A stretch of DNA of 64,000 bases from an uncultured bacterium (GTDB lineage Bacteria > Cyanobacteriota > Vampirovibrionia > Gastranaerophilales > Gastranaerophilaceae), in assembly GCA_902761735.1 (NCBI GenBank), contig CACWLL010000006.1, forward strand, positions 62,001-126,000, in the 5' to 3' direction. Shown piece after piece: positions 45,509 through 54,594 of this stretch. The translations under genes and the position numbers were made by a program. A model generated the notes under the pieces. That model did not search any database and had not been told where the DNA came from. It saw nothing but the letters and a program-made list of their open reading frames with translations. Every line of letters begins with the position of its first letter. Positions within the stretch are counted from its first letter, which is position 1.

Positions 45509-46431
45509 TGAAAGAAAAAGAATTTATTAACATAATCCAAAATACTCTAAGTTCAAAATATATCGGAGATGATTGTGCTTATCTTGAAGATTTGGGAATT
45601 GTAGTATCTCAGGATAGTTTAGTGGAAGAAGTACATTTTTCAAGAAGATATTTTACGCCTTATCAACTCGGGTATAAATCAGTTGCCGTAAATATTTCCG
45701 ATATTTGTGCAAGCGGAGCCGAACCAAAATATTTAACAATAGCATTATCATTGCCGGATAAAACAGAAGATAAGTTTATAGAAGATTTTTATAACGGTGC
45801 AAAGGATGCTTGTTTTGGAGCTGAAATTGTCGGAGGAGATATTACGGGTGCTGATAAAATCTATGTATCTGTTTGCGCAATAGGTTCCGTAAAAGGAAGA
45901 AAAATTTCATCAAGAGGCGGAGCAAAAGTCGGACAAAAAGTGGTTATATCAGGTAAACACGGTTTATCGGCGGTAGGATTAAGTATATTATCAGGGCAAA
46001 ACTATGAGCAACTTTTTGAGGATGAAAAGAAACGGCTTATTGATGCCCATATTATGCCTAAGCCTCAAATGGAATTTTCAAAACGGATTGCGACATGTCA
46101 GATGGGAAAGTATGCCATGATGGATACTTCTGACGGATTAGCGGATGCCTTGTCTGTAATTGCCGATATGAGCGGGGTTATGCTTGAAATTTATTATGAC
46201 AAGATTCCGACAGATGCGGCGTTGGTAAAAATCCCTAATAACAAGGATTTTATATTATACGGCGGTGAAGATTACGGATTAGTTGCTACTACTGACGAGG
46301 TTAGCGATTTTACCGTAATAGGAGAGGTCAAATCAGGTTCCGGAGTGAAGTTAAATTATTCTGACGGCACTTATGACCTGTTATCCAAAAAAGAAGTTGA
46401 AAATAAATTATATAAACATTTTAAGGAGTAA
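45508..46431 (+). CDS. thiL: Thiamine-monophosphate kinase
   Basis: A 307-residue ATP-dependent kinase making thiamine diphosphate from ThMP. GDDCAYLE, the metal-binding VNISDICASGAEPKY, GGDITGADKIYVSV and YGGEDYGLVATT are family motifs. It overlaps the preceding gene by one base and is followed 2 nt later by ispD, so 43616-47084 is probably one transcript mixing signalling, cofactor and isoprenoid genes. Confidence 0.93.
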   Translation: MKEKEFINIIQNTLSSKYIGDDCAYLEDLGIVVSQDSLVEEVHFSRRYFTPYQLGYKSVAVNISDICASGAEPKYLTIALSLPDKTEDKFIEDFYNGAKDACFGAEIVGGDITGADKIYVSVCAIGSVKGRKISSRGGAKVGQKVVISGKHGLSAVGLSILSGQNYEQLFEDEKKRLIDAHIMPKPQMEFSKRIATCQMGKYAMMDTSDGLADALSVIADMSGVMLEIYYDKIPTDAALVKIPNNKDFILYGGEDYGLVATTDEVSDFTVIGEVKSGSGVKLNYSDGTYDLLSKKEVENKLYKHFKE

Positions 46432-46433
46432 TA

Positions 46434-47084
46434 ATGACAATAAATGCAATAATAACAGCGGGCGGAACTTCATCAAGATTTGGAAATAAAAACAAACTTT
46501 TAGAGATTATTAACGGCAAGGAAGTTATAAAACACACGGTTGATGTTTTTGAAAAATCTTCCGTTGATAAGATAATAATTTGTGCAAATAAATCCGTAAT
46601 TGAGGATTTTAAAAATATATTTAGGGGCTACAACAGGTTGGAAATAATCGAGGGCGGTGAAACCAGACAACAATCTGTTTATAACGGTTTAAAACATTCA
46701 ATATGCGATTATGTATTAATTCATGATGCGGCAAGACCCGTAATTAATGTTGATTTAATTGAATTGTGTATTTCTACCGTAAAAGATAAAAATGCGATTT
46801 CAGTTATGACAAAAACAGTTGATACAATTAAGGAAGTTGTAAATGATAAGATTGTAAGAACAATAGACCGTTCAAAATTGTATAATACACAAACTCCGCA
46901 AGCTTTCAAATATGATATCATTATGGAAGCGCATCAAAAATTCGCAGGACAATCATATACCGATGATGCCGGCATGGTAGAAGCTTTGGGCGAGGATGTT
47001 TATATCGTGAACGGTAGTTATAAGAATATAAAAATCACAACACAAAATGATATTGATATAGCAAAAGTATACTTGGCAGATTAA
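46434..47084 (+). CDS. ispD: 2-C-methyl-D-erythritol 4-phosphate cytidylyltransferase
   Basis: A 216-residue MEP-pathway enzyme. Motifs: AIITAGGTSSRFGNKNKLL (CTP loop), VLIHDAARPVI and TQTPQAFKYDII. It shows that isoprenoids come from the non-mevalonate route, as in cyanobacteria. AAGGAG precedes ATG 46434. Its 3' end overlaps the convergent RelA/SpoT gene by four bases. Confidence 0.95.
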   Translation: MTINAIITAGGTSSRFGNKNKLLEIINGKEVIKHTVDVFEKSSVDKIIICANKSVIEDFKNIFRGYNRLEIIEGGETRQQSVYNGLKHSICDYVLIHDAARPVINVDLIELCISTVKDKNAISVMTKTVDTIKEVVNDKIVRTIDRSKLYNTQTPQAFKYDIIMEAHQKFAGQSYTDDAGMVEALGEDVYIVNGSYKNIKITTQNDIDIAKVYLAD

Positions 47085-49300
47085 TTATTCTCTTTTTTAT
47101 TTGTACGTTTTTTACCGGAGGATTTGTTATTGTTTCTGCTATTACTTGGTGTTGCAGTATATGATGTTTGAATACGTTTTACGCTATATACATCAGGTAT
47201 TGCTTGTATACAATTGGTCACCTTTTTGAGGGTATCGATGTTATCAAGTTCCATTCCGATTTCAATTACACCGAGTTTTTTATTGTTTTTAGCTTTAACA
47301 TTTGCGTAAGTGATATTTGCATTGTTATCAGAAACTGCCGCAATAATATCTTTAAGCAGACCGATTTTTTCACCTGTTTCAACGCGGATTGTTGTTGTAT
47401 AAGTTTTGTTTGTGTTATCCCCTGACCAGCGGATATCGAGCATGCGTTCAGGCGGAATATTTTCTAAAGTTTGACAATCAATTCTGTGTACGGATACACC
47501 TTTAGAACGTGTAACTACCCCTACAATCGGTTCACCCGGAATTGGGGAGCAACATTTTGCAAACGAATATAATAAACCCTCTAAGCCGATAATATCTTTT
47601 TCGGATTTTTTTCTGTTAGATGTTCTAAATGTAGATTCAGGAACTTCTTGTTTTGGTTTTTTAATTTTATTCAAAATTTTATTGGCAGTGGTTTCACCGT
47701 ATCCCAGAGCAGCAAATAAATCTTCTTCGCTCTGATAATTCATTTGCTTTGCAATTCTTGCAAATTCACCATTTTTCGCATATTCATCAAAGACATTTTT
47801 TGTTAATTCATGTTCAAGATTTGAGCGACCTGCTTCAATATGGCTTTCACGATTATTTTTCTTAAACCATTGTTTAATTTTTGACGATGCTTGTTTTGTA
47901 ACAACAAAATTCAACCAGTCTAAGCGTGGTGCCGGTGTTTTTGAGGTTAATATTTCAACTATATCGCCATTGTTTAATTTTGTATCAAGTTGTGCAATTC
48001 TGCCGTTAACCAAGGCGCCTACGGTTTTGTTTCCGACGTCGGAGTGAATACGATATGCAAAATCCACGGGAGTAGCATTTCTTGGTAAATCCAAAACATC
48101 TCCGCCCGGAGTAAAGGCAAATACCTGATCTGAGAACAAATCAAGTTTTACTGAATTTACATAATCCTCAGCTGAGGTCATATCCTTGTCATACTCAACC
48201 ATTTTACGCATCCAGGAAAATTTCATATCAGCAGGATTATTTGCTTTTTGTGAACCTTTTTCTTTATATCTCCAGTGTGCGGCAACACCATATTCTGCAA
48301 CTTCATGCATCTGCCATGTTCTTATTTGTACCTCAAGCGGTTTTGAACGAGGACCGATAACGGAAGTATGCAAGGATTGATACATGTTTCCTTTTGGCAT
48401 TGCTATATAGTCTTTAAATCGTCCCGGAATAGGTTTGAATTGGGAGTGAATAAGCCCCAACACTTCATAGCATTCTTTTTCGCTGTCTACAATGACTCGA
48501 ACAGCAGTTATGTCATAGAGTTCGTGAAAAGCTATGTTTAACCTTTTCATTTTTGCGTAAATGCTGTAATAATGCTTTGCTCTACCTGTAATTTGAGCAT
48601 TTATTCCGTTTTTCTTGACATCTTTTGATATTTGGTCGATAAGAAGTTTTACCGTCATTTCTCTTTCAGCTTTTGTTTGAGAAACGAGTTGTGCAATCTC
48701 AAAATATTTATCGGGTTCAAGATATCTTAAAGATAAATCTTCTAACTCGGCTTTAATTTTACCGATACCTAAACGATTAGCAAGCGGTGCAAATATATCC
48801 AGAGTTTCTTGCGCAATTTTTTGCTGTTTATTTGCTGCCATAAAGTTTAGAGTACGCATATTGTGTAGCCTGTCAGCAAGTTTCAGAAAAATTATTCTTA
48901 TATCATTTGCCATTGCAATAAATAAGCGGCGAAAGTTTTCTGCCTGACGTTCTTCTTTTGATTTGAATTTTAATTTGCCGAGTTTAGTTACACCCTGAAC
49001 AAGTGTAAGAATATCTTTTCCGAATTTTTCTTCAATTTCTTCCGGTTGCGTATCTGTATCTTCAAGTATATCGTGTAAGAATGCAGCAATAATTGTGTGT
49101 GTATCAGCTTTTAAATCAACCAAAATCTTAGCAACTTCTACAGGATGTATAATATAAGGTTCTTCCGAAACGCGGTATTGCCCATCATGGAGTCTTCTTG
49201 CAAATTCAAAAGCCTCCTCTATTTTTTTTATATCCTCCGGTTCTCTTTTTTGAGATATCAGAGTTTGTTTTATTTCTTCAAAAAGTGGTTTTTCAGGCAT
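47081..49300 (-). CDS. RelA/SpoT homologue, bifunctional (p)ppGpp synthetase/hydrolase
   Basis: A 739-residue RSH protein. N-terminal HD hydrolase: PYIIHPVEVAKIL and FLHDILEDT, both metal-site motifs intact. Synthetase: PKGNMYQSLHTSVIGP and EVQIRTWQMHEVAEYG. A TGS domain (VFAFTPGGDVLDLPRNATPV), helical region, CCSPIPGEPIVG zinc-finger region and C-terminal ACT complete the full-length architecture. Hydrolase motifs argue for SpoT/Rel rather than RelA. The ATG follows TTGAAA-17-TATTAT by 9 nt without a Shine-Dalgarno. Confidence 0.95.
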   Translation of the reverse strand: MPEKPLFEEIKQTLISQKREPEDIKKIEEAFEFARRLHDGQYRVSEEPYIIHPVEVAKILVDLKADTHTIIAAFLHDILEDTDTQPEEIEEKFGKDILTLVQGVTKLGKLKFKSKEERQAENFRRLFIAMANDIRIIFLKLADRLHNMRTLNFMAANKQQKIAQETLDIFAPLANRLGIGKIKAELEDLSLRYLEPDKYFEIAQLVSQTKAEREMTVKLLIDQISKDVKKNGINAQITGRAKHYYSIYAKMKRLNIAFHELYDITAVRVIVDSEKECYEVLGLIHSQFKPIPGRFKDYIAMPKGNMYQSLHTSVIGPRSKPLEVQIRTWQMHEVAEYGVAAHWRYKEKGSQKANNPADMKFSWMRKMVEYDKDMTSAEDYVNSVKLDLFSDQVFAFTPGGDVLDLPRNATPVDFAYRIHSDVGNKTVGALVNGRIAQLDTKLNNGDIVEILTSKTPAPRLDWLNFVVTKQASSKIKQWFKKNNRESHIEAGRSNLEHELTKNVFDEYAKNGEFARIAKQMNYQSEEDLFAALGYGETTANKILNKIKKPKQEVPESTFRTSNRKKSEKDIIGLEGLLYSFAKCCSPIPGEPIVGVVTRSKGVSVHRIDCQTLENIPPERMLDIRWSGDNTNKTYTTTIRVETGEKIGLLKDIIAAVSDNNANITYANVKAKNNKKLGVIEIGMELDNIDTLKKVTNCIQAIPDVYSVKRIQTSYTATPSNSRNNNKSSGKKRTNKKENN

Positions 49301-49309
49301 GATATAATA

Positions 49310-49338
49310 ATAATACGAATTTGAAATTGAATTTTCAA
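49310..49338 (-). promoter_or_regulatory. Promoter of the RelA/SpoT gene, leaderless configuration
   Basis: Minus strand TTGAAA (49338-49333), 17-nt spacer, TATTAT (49315-49310); ATG 49300 begins 9 nt later. Confidence 0.65.
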
Positions 49339-49369
49339 GTGTATTTAATAAATTTCATACATAAGGATT

Positions 49370-49660
49370 ATGAATATGATAAAGGAAACGAAAGACGGAT
49401 TGATTTTGCAGTTAAAAATTTCTCCAAATGCAAGCAAAAATGCTATTGTAAAAGATGAAACCGGAGTAAAAATTAAGCTGACGGCTCAACCTATTGAAGG
49501 CAAAGCCAATAAGGCTCTCATTGAATTTTTGTCAAAACAATTGAAAGTTCCTAAAACATATATTGAAATTTTAAAAGGTGATACGTCAAAAGATAAAACT
49601 TTATTGATAAAAGTTGTTGGCAGTGATAAGATTGAAAATATAAAAAGTATGTTTGAATAA
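49370..49660 (+). CDS. DUF167/UPF0235 (YggU-like) small protein
   Basis: A 96-residue member of the widely conserved YggU family of unknown function. The core LQLKISPNASKNAIVKDE and PIEGKANKALIEFLSKQLKV are the family signature. The start could be ATG 49370 or 49376; AAGGA is better spaced from the latter. It overlaps the next gene's possible upstream ATG. Confidence 0.9.
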   Translation: MNMIKETKDGLILQLKISPNASKNAIVKDETGVKIKLTAQPIEGKANKALIEFLSKQLKVPKTYIEILKGDTSKDKTLLIKVVGSDKIENIKSMFE

Positions 49661-49674
49661 TGGAGAGGAGTTAT

Positions 49675-50763
49675 ATGAAAAAATTTTATATAATTTTAAC
49701 GTTAATAGGGATGTTTTTGACGACGAGTCTTTCAGCATGTGCATTCAATTGGAAATTTTGGAAAAAGGATGCATGTCCAGTTTCTAATCCTGTAATAACA
49801 AAGGAATCCGATTTTGAACTTATTCCTACAATGAATACTCAATCAAATGCTAAAAATGTTGTTTGGGTGGGAACTTTTCAACTTATTTGGAATGATTTAA
49901 TTGACGAAATAATAATGCAACCTGTTCAATTTGTCGGGACAAAATCAGTTATGGCAGATAATCTTAATAAAAAAAGTTTCACAGTATCAGATTTGTCGGA
50001 AAGTTCATATTATAAGAAATGGGGATTGGCATCTCCAAAGATGAAAAAAGAAATTGAAAACAGCATAAAAGAAAAATTCAATGAAACTAGTGATATACTT
50101 GGTGCTTTTGATTGGACTCCGGCAGAAAGAAAATATATTTTATATGCAATGCTGAAGAAAGATTTTGAATATATTGAAAAATTTGATAAGCTGCCGGAAG
50201 CACATTTTGTCGGCAGCGATGGAGATGTTAAATATTTTGGCATAAACAAGGATTCTTCAGGTAAATTGCGAAGTTCGGTAAATGTATTGTTCTATAATAA
50301 CAAAAATGACTATGCCGTATCTCTAAAATCTAAACAAGGAGATGTTATATACCTATATAGAACGGATGATAATAATACGTTGGATAATTTGTATAATGAT
50401 ATGATAAAAAAATCAGAAGATTTTGGTGGTGCAAAATGGCTTACAAATGTTGATGAATTTAAAGCCCCAAATCTTGATTTTAAAAAAGAACGTACTTTTG
50501 ATGAATTATGCAACAAGCTTATAAAAAATACGGATTATATAATTTCACAGGCTATTGAAACAGTACAGTTTAAAATGGATGAAACCGGAGTTAAGTTAAA
50601 ATCGGAAGCCGGAATAATGATGAAAGCTACGTCAGTTGGTCCGTCTCAAAGACCTGTTCCAAGATATTTCTATTTTAATAACAGATACGTAATCTTCATC
50701 AAGGAAAAAGAAAAACCGTATTTTGCTATGAAAATAGAAGATGCAAAAAAGTTGCAAAAATAA
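49675..50763 (+). CDS. Predicted lipoprotein with serpin-like C-terminus
   Basis: A 362-residue exported protein. The N-terminus is a lipoprotein signal peptide (MKKFYIILTLIGMF..., lipobox LSAC), so it should be lipid-anchored. The mature part has VVWVGTFQLIWNDLIDEI and a C-terminal segment resembling a serpin hinge and final strands (KMDETGVKLKSEAGIMMKAT, then YFYFNNRYVIFIKEK). That resemblance is by eye and tentative. I start at ATG 49675, behind GAGAGGAG, not at the ATG 49660 that overlaps the previous stop. Function unknown. Confidence 0.7.
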   Translation: MKKFYIILTLIGMFLTTSLSACAFNWKFWKKDACPVSNPVITKESDFELIPTMNTQSNAKNVVWVGTFQLIWNDLIDEIIMQPVQFVGTKSVMADNLNKKSFTVSDLSESSYYKKWGLASPKMKKEIENSIKEKFNETSDILGAFDWTPAERKYILYAMLKKDFEYIEKFDKLPEAHFVGSDGDVKYFGINKDSSGKLRSSVNVLFYNNKNDYAVSLKSKQGDVIYLYRTDDNNTLDNLYNDMIKKSEDFGGAKWLTNVDEFKAPNLDFKKERTFDELCNKLIKNTDYIISQAIETVQFKMDETGVKLKSEAGIMMKATSVGPSQRPVPRYFYFNNRYVIFIKEKEKPYFAMKIEDAKKLQK

Positions 50764-50791
50764 ATTAATTTATATATATAATCAAAATTAA

Positions 50792-50800
50792 TGCTATAAT
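50792..50800 (+). promoter_or_regulatory. Extended -10 promoter of uvrC, leaderless configuration
   Basis: TGC (50792-50794) then TATAAT (50795-50800), GGAATT, ATG 50807. Confidence 0.6.
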
Positions 50801-50806
50801 GGAATT

Positions 50807-52471
50807 ATGAATGAGCAGCTTAAACAGACGTTAAAATTACTGCCATCTCTTCCGGGATGTTATATATACTATAATGCTGATGACGAGATAATATATGTCG
50901 GTAAAGCTAAAATACTCAAGCGCCGTGTTATGAGCTATTTTAACCGCAAACACCATGATAGTGTGAAGGTTAACGTTCTTGTATCTCAAATAGAGAGAAT
51001 GGAGTATATCATTACTAATACCGAAGTTGAGGCTTTGATATTAGAAAATCATCTTATAAAAAAACACAAACCCAAATATAATATTTTGTTGAAGGATGAT
51101 AAAAAATATCCTTATTTTCTAATTACTGACGAAGATTTTCCAAGGATTACCGTTGTAAGAAAAAAGAACTTAAATCCCGAAAAGGGGCGATATTATGGTC
51201 CATATACGGATGTTCGGGCTATGTATGCTACCTTGGATTTTTTAAAAAAAATATTCCCGTTAAAACAGTGTAAAACCCCAAAGTTTAAAGACCGCCCATG
51301 TTTATATTATCAAATAGGACGCTGCATGGCTCCTTGTCAGGGGTTGGTTTCGAGTGATGAATATAAAAATCTGGTGAAGCAGGCAGAGTTGTTTTTGTCA
51401 GGTAAACAATCCGAATTAATTCAGCAAATTGAAGAAGAAATGAATAAATATGCAGCCTCTGAGCAATATGAAAAAGCTGCTCGTATGCGTGACAGCTTGT
51501 TTGATTTAAAGAAAACTTTAGAAAAACAAAAGGTTGTTTACGAAAATACAAAACTCAACGAAGATGTTATTTCCATGTTGAATGAAGATGGTATTTTCGC
51601 AATCGTTATATTGATGATAAGAGAAGGTCGGCTAATTGACAAAAAAGACTTTACCTATGAGGTTGAAGCTGAAGATAGAGCGGAATTTTTTGAAACTTTC
51701 TTTAAAGAATATTACAACACTCTTGCGTTAGAATTTCCGGACAGAATAGTGTCAAGCGAATTGGAAGCCGTAGGAGAAAAAGCCTTATATGAAGAATGGC
51801 TTAATGTAATTTCGGGTAAAAAAGTTAAAATAAGTTACGGGAAATCCGCACAGGGTAAAGAACTTCAGATGCTTGCCGACAAAAATGCACGTATCGTTCT
51901 TGATAATGCAAAAATTAAGAAAATGGTTAAAATTAACGAAGATTTTAATGAAATAGGTTCATACCTTGCTGAAAAATTGAAACTAAAGAACTTCCCTCAT
52001 CGTATGGAATGTTATGATATTTCACATATTCAAGGAACAAATACTGTTGCCTCAATGGTTACTTTTATTAACGGAATGCCGAAAAAAAGTGAATACAGAA
52101 AATTTAAAGTTCGTTCAACCGAAGGCAAACCTGACGATTTTCAATCTATGAAAGAGGTTCTGACTCGCAGATTCAAGCATCTTGGAGATGAGAAAAAATG
52201 GGCAAAACCTGATTTGATAATTATTGACGGAGGAAAAGGTCAATTATCCAGCGTTATGCAGATTGTTGAGGAAATGAATATAACAGGTATTGATGTTGTG
52301 AGTTTGGCAAAACAAGAGGAAGAAGTATTTTTGCCAAAGCAGTCCAAATCTGTCTTATTACCGAGGGATTCTGGGGCTCTTTATGTTATACAGAGGATAA
52401 GGGATGAGGCGCATAGGTTTGCAATTACATATCACCGTAAACTTCGTGGTAAAAGTGCTTTGCAAAAATAA
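50807..52471 (+). CDS. uvrC: Excinuclease ABC subunit C, lacking the C-terminal HhH domain
   Basis: A 554-residue nucleotide-excision-repair nuclease. The GIY-YIG 3'-incision domain is at ~15-95 (GCYIYY, IIYVGKAKILKRR). The UVR domain (YEKAARMRDSLFDL) lies near 220, and the RNase H-like 5'-incision domain includes CYDISHIQG and IIDGGKGQL. The protein stops right after DEAHRFAITYHRK, where E. coli UvrC (610 aa) continues into a tandem helix-hairpin-helix DNA-binding domain. No HhH coding remnant is visible after the stop. Confidence 0.94.
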   Translation: MNEQLKQTLKLLPSLPGCYIYYNADDEIIYVGKAKILKRRVMSYFNRKHHDSVKVNVLVSQIERMEYIITNTEVEALILENHLIKKHKPKYNILLKDDKKYPYFLITDEDFPRITVVRKKNLNPEKGRYYGPYTDVRAMYATLDFLKKIFPLKQCKTPKFKDRPCLYYQIGRCMAPCQGLVSSDEYKNLVKQAELFLSGKQSELIQQIEEEMNKYAASEQYEKAARMRDSLFDLKKTLEKQKVVYENTKLNEDVISMLNEDGIFAIVILMIREGRLIDKKDFTYEVEAEDRAEFFETFFKEYYNTLALEFPDRIVSSELEAVGEKALYEEWLNVISGKKVKISYGKSAQGKELQMLADKNARIVLDNAKIKKMVKINEDFNEIGSYLAEKLKLKNFPHRMECYDISHIQGTNTVASMVTFINGMPKKSEYRKFKVRSTEGKPDDFQSMKEVLTRRFKHLGDEKKWAKPDLIIIDGGKGQLSSVMQIVEEMNITGIDVVSLAKQEEEVFLPKQSKSVLLPRDSGALYVIQRIRDEAHRFAITYHRKLRGKSALQK

Positions 52472-52504
52472 TTTTGAAATACGTATTAAAATTATATAAA
52501 ATTA

Positions 52505-52534
52505 TTGTTCTATTGCCGTTTTTTATAATATAAT
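52505..52534 (+). promoter_or_regulatory. Promoter of lpxA
   Basis: TTGTTC (52505-52510), 18-nt spacer, TATAAT (52529-52534), then a ~30-nt leader with AGGAGAG before ATG 52569. Confidence 0.55.
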
Positions 52535-52568
52535 CAGTAGTATCGTATTATGTAATAGGAGAGAGAAA

Positions 52569-53378
52569 ATGATTGATAAAACAGCAATAATCCATCCGTC
52601 AGCGCAGATAGCTGAAGATGCAATTATAGGCCCATACGTTGTTATTGGGGAAAACGTAAAAATCGGAAGTAAAACAAGAGTAATTTCTAATGCTCATATT
52701 GAGTATGCTGAAATTGGTGAAAGATGTACAATCTCTCCTTTTACTACAATCGGTTCTGAACCTCAGGATTTAGGATATAAGGGTGAACCAACAAAAGTTA
52801 TAATAGGCGATGACACTATAATTAAAGAAAATGTTACTGTCCATCGTGGTGCAGCTTGTGGAGATTTTACAACCAGAATAGGAAATAAATGTTTATTGAT
52901 GGTTGGTTCTCATGTCGCTCATAACTGCGTACTTGATGATCAGGTTATTTTGGCAAACCTTGTAACATTAGGCGGACACGTTCATGTCGGTTTTGGAGCG
53001 TTTGTTGGCGGAATGAGTGTATTCCATCAAAATATTAGAATTGGTGATATGGCAATTATTAGCGGCTTTTCAGCTTCTCGTCAGGATATCCTTCCGTATT
53101 CTAAAGGTGAAGGCAGACCCCCTGTTCCGCGCGGACTCAATGTTGTAGCCTTAAAACGCCGAGGCGTTTCTCAGGAAATCAGAACAAATATGAATGAAGC
53201 ATTTAAGTTGTTGATTTCTGATGAATATAATACAACTCAAGCTATTGAAAAAATACAAGCTGAAATTCCGACAAATGAATATATAGAAAAAATGATTGAA
53301 TTTGTAAAATCTTCAAAACGAGGAGTTTTATTAAAATCTCATAAATCAGGTCACGAATCACTGGAAAGTGAAGAATAA
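52569..53378 (+). CDS. lpxA: UDP-N-acetylglucosamine acyltransferase
   Basis: A 269-residue left-handed beta-helix enzyme for the first step of lipid A synthesis. Hexapeptide repeats fill residues ~5-190 (IIGPYVVIGENVKIG, TTIGSEPQDLGYKG), with the catalytic His in GSHVAHNCVL. The C-terminal helical domain follows. Its presence implies an outer membrane with lipid A-type lipid, matching the LPS-style transferases at 28251-37742. Other lpx genes are not in the window. Confidence 0.95.
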   Translation: MIDKTAIIHPSAQIAEDAIIGPYVVIGENVKIGSKTRVISNAHIEYAEIGERCTISPFTTIGSEPQDLGYKGEPTKVIIGDDTIIKENVTVHRGAACGDFTTRIGNKCLLMVGSHVAHNCVLDDQVILANLVTLGGHVHVGFGAFVGGMSVFHQNIRIGDMAIISGFSASRQDILPYSKGEGRPPVPRGLNVVALKRRGVSQEIRTNMNEAFKLLISDEYNTTQAIEKIQAEIPTNEYIEKMIEFVKSSKRGVLLKSHKSGHESLESEE

Positions 53379-53387
53379 GTTAATATT

Positions 53388-54077
53388 TTACTTGTTTTTG
53401 TTAAATTTTTCGTATAAATCCGGACGGCGATTTTTTGTGCGTTCAATGGATTGTTTCAATCTGAATTCGTTTATTTCTTTGTGATTTCCGTTTAAAAGAA
53501 CATCAGGAACTTTTAGTCCCCTGTATTCTCTTGGGCGGGTGTAGTGCGGGTATTCCAACAGTCCGTTTGAAAAACTATCCTCATCCGCAGACTCAATTTT
53601 ACCCAAAGTTCCCTCTAATTTGCGGCTAACTGCATCTATTAAGCATAGAGCGGGCAGCTCCCCGCCTGTTAATACAAAATCTCCGATTGAAACTTCGACA
53701 GGTTTAATAATATCTCGTATTCTCTCGTCAAAGCCTTCATAATGCCCGCACATAAGTATTATCTGTTCAAATTTTGCAAATTCATTTACCATCTCATCAG
53801 TTAATGGTTTACCCTGTGGAGAAAGCATTATAGTCAAAGATTTTGGCGATTTTTCAATGCTTTCATACGCATCGACATAGGGTTGTGCCATAAGCACCAT
53901 TCCTGCCCCTCCGCCGTATGGTATGTCGTCCACCTTTTTATGTTTGTTTTCGGTGTAATCTCTGGGATTTGTTGTTTGGATTTCAATGATACCGGCATCA
54001 ACAGCACGCTTTAGTATGCTGTATTGAAAATAATTTTCAACCATATCGGGAAATAGTGTCATTATATTAAAAATCAT
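53388..54077 (-). CDS. trmD: tRNA (guanine37-N1)-methyltransferase
   Basis: A 229-residue SPOUT methyltransferase. The deep trefoil knot motifs are ILMCGHYEGFDERI, EVSIGDFVLTGGELP and the start MIFNIMTLFPDMVENYF. It overlaps the rimM stop by four bases (ATGA), a common pairing in translation operons. The transcript order is 54595 RGG gene, rimM, trmD. rpsP and rplS are absent from this cluster. Confidence 0.96.
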   Translation of the reverse strand: MIFNIMTLFPDMVENYFQYSILKRAVDAGIIEIQTTNPRDYTENKHKKVDDIPYGGGAGMVLMAQPYVDAYESIEKSPKSLTIMLSPQGKPLTDEMVNEFAKFEQIILMCGHYEGFDERIRDIIKPVEVSIGDFVLTGGELPALCLIDAVSRKLEGTLGKIESADEDSFSNGLLEYPHYTRPREYRGLKVPDVLLNGNHKEINEFRLKQSIERTKNRRPDLYEKFNKNK

Positions 54078-54592
54078 TCCAGCAAACCCTCTAAGTTATT
54101 TATGAAAATTGATTTTTTTTCTAGAGAAACTTCTTTTATAATTGCTTCTACAAACGGTACTAAACAGATTCTTTTGGAATTTGTTTTAACAGACAGTAAA
54201 TCACTGGCTCCGTTGTTGGAAACTCCTACGACAAAACCCAGCTTTTTACCATTTTTATCAAATAAGCTCATTCCTACAAGTTCATCGATTAAATATTCAT
54301 TTTCATCAAGATTTTCTCTTAAAAAACTTTCTTCAACAAAAACTAATGCTCCCTTGTATTCTAAAAGCTCATCAATGGAATTTATTCCTTCAAATTTAAA
54401 AATTGCAGTATTCTTATGAATACGTACTCTTTCAACCTTGAAAGGTAAATATTCATCAGGATTTTTTTTGATAAAAACCTTTTTTAATCCCAATATAAAA
54501 TCTGCCTGACTTTGAGTAAAGCCAACTTTTGCTTCTCCTTTAATTCCGTGAAAATTTAGAATTTTACCGACAGAAATATATTTTTCATTCAT
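54074..54592 (-). CDS. rimM: 16S rRNA processing protein
   Basis: A 172-residue ribosome-maturation factor that binds S19 during 30S assembly. The N-terminal barrel opens YISVGKILNFHGIKGEAKVG, and the PRC-barrel domain has YLIDELVGMSLFDKNGKKLG. Starts 2 nt after the preceding gene's stop and overlaps trmD. Confidence 0.94.
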   Translation of the reverse strand: MNEKYISVGKILNFHGIKGEAKVGFTQSQADFILGLKKVFIKKNPDEYLPFKVERVRIHKNTAIFKFEGINSIDELLEYKGALVFVEESFLRENLDENEYLIDELVGMSLFDKNGKKLGFVVGVSNNGASDLLSVKTNSKRICLVPFVEAIIKEVSLEKKSIFINNLEGLLE

Positions 54593-54594
54593 AA

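Noticed and set aside
49660-49674. ATG 49660 as lipoprotein start
   Set aside because: It overlaps the previous stop codon and the Shine-Dalgarno belongs to ATG 49675, which gives a clean lipoprotein signal.
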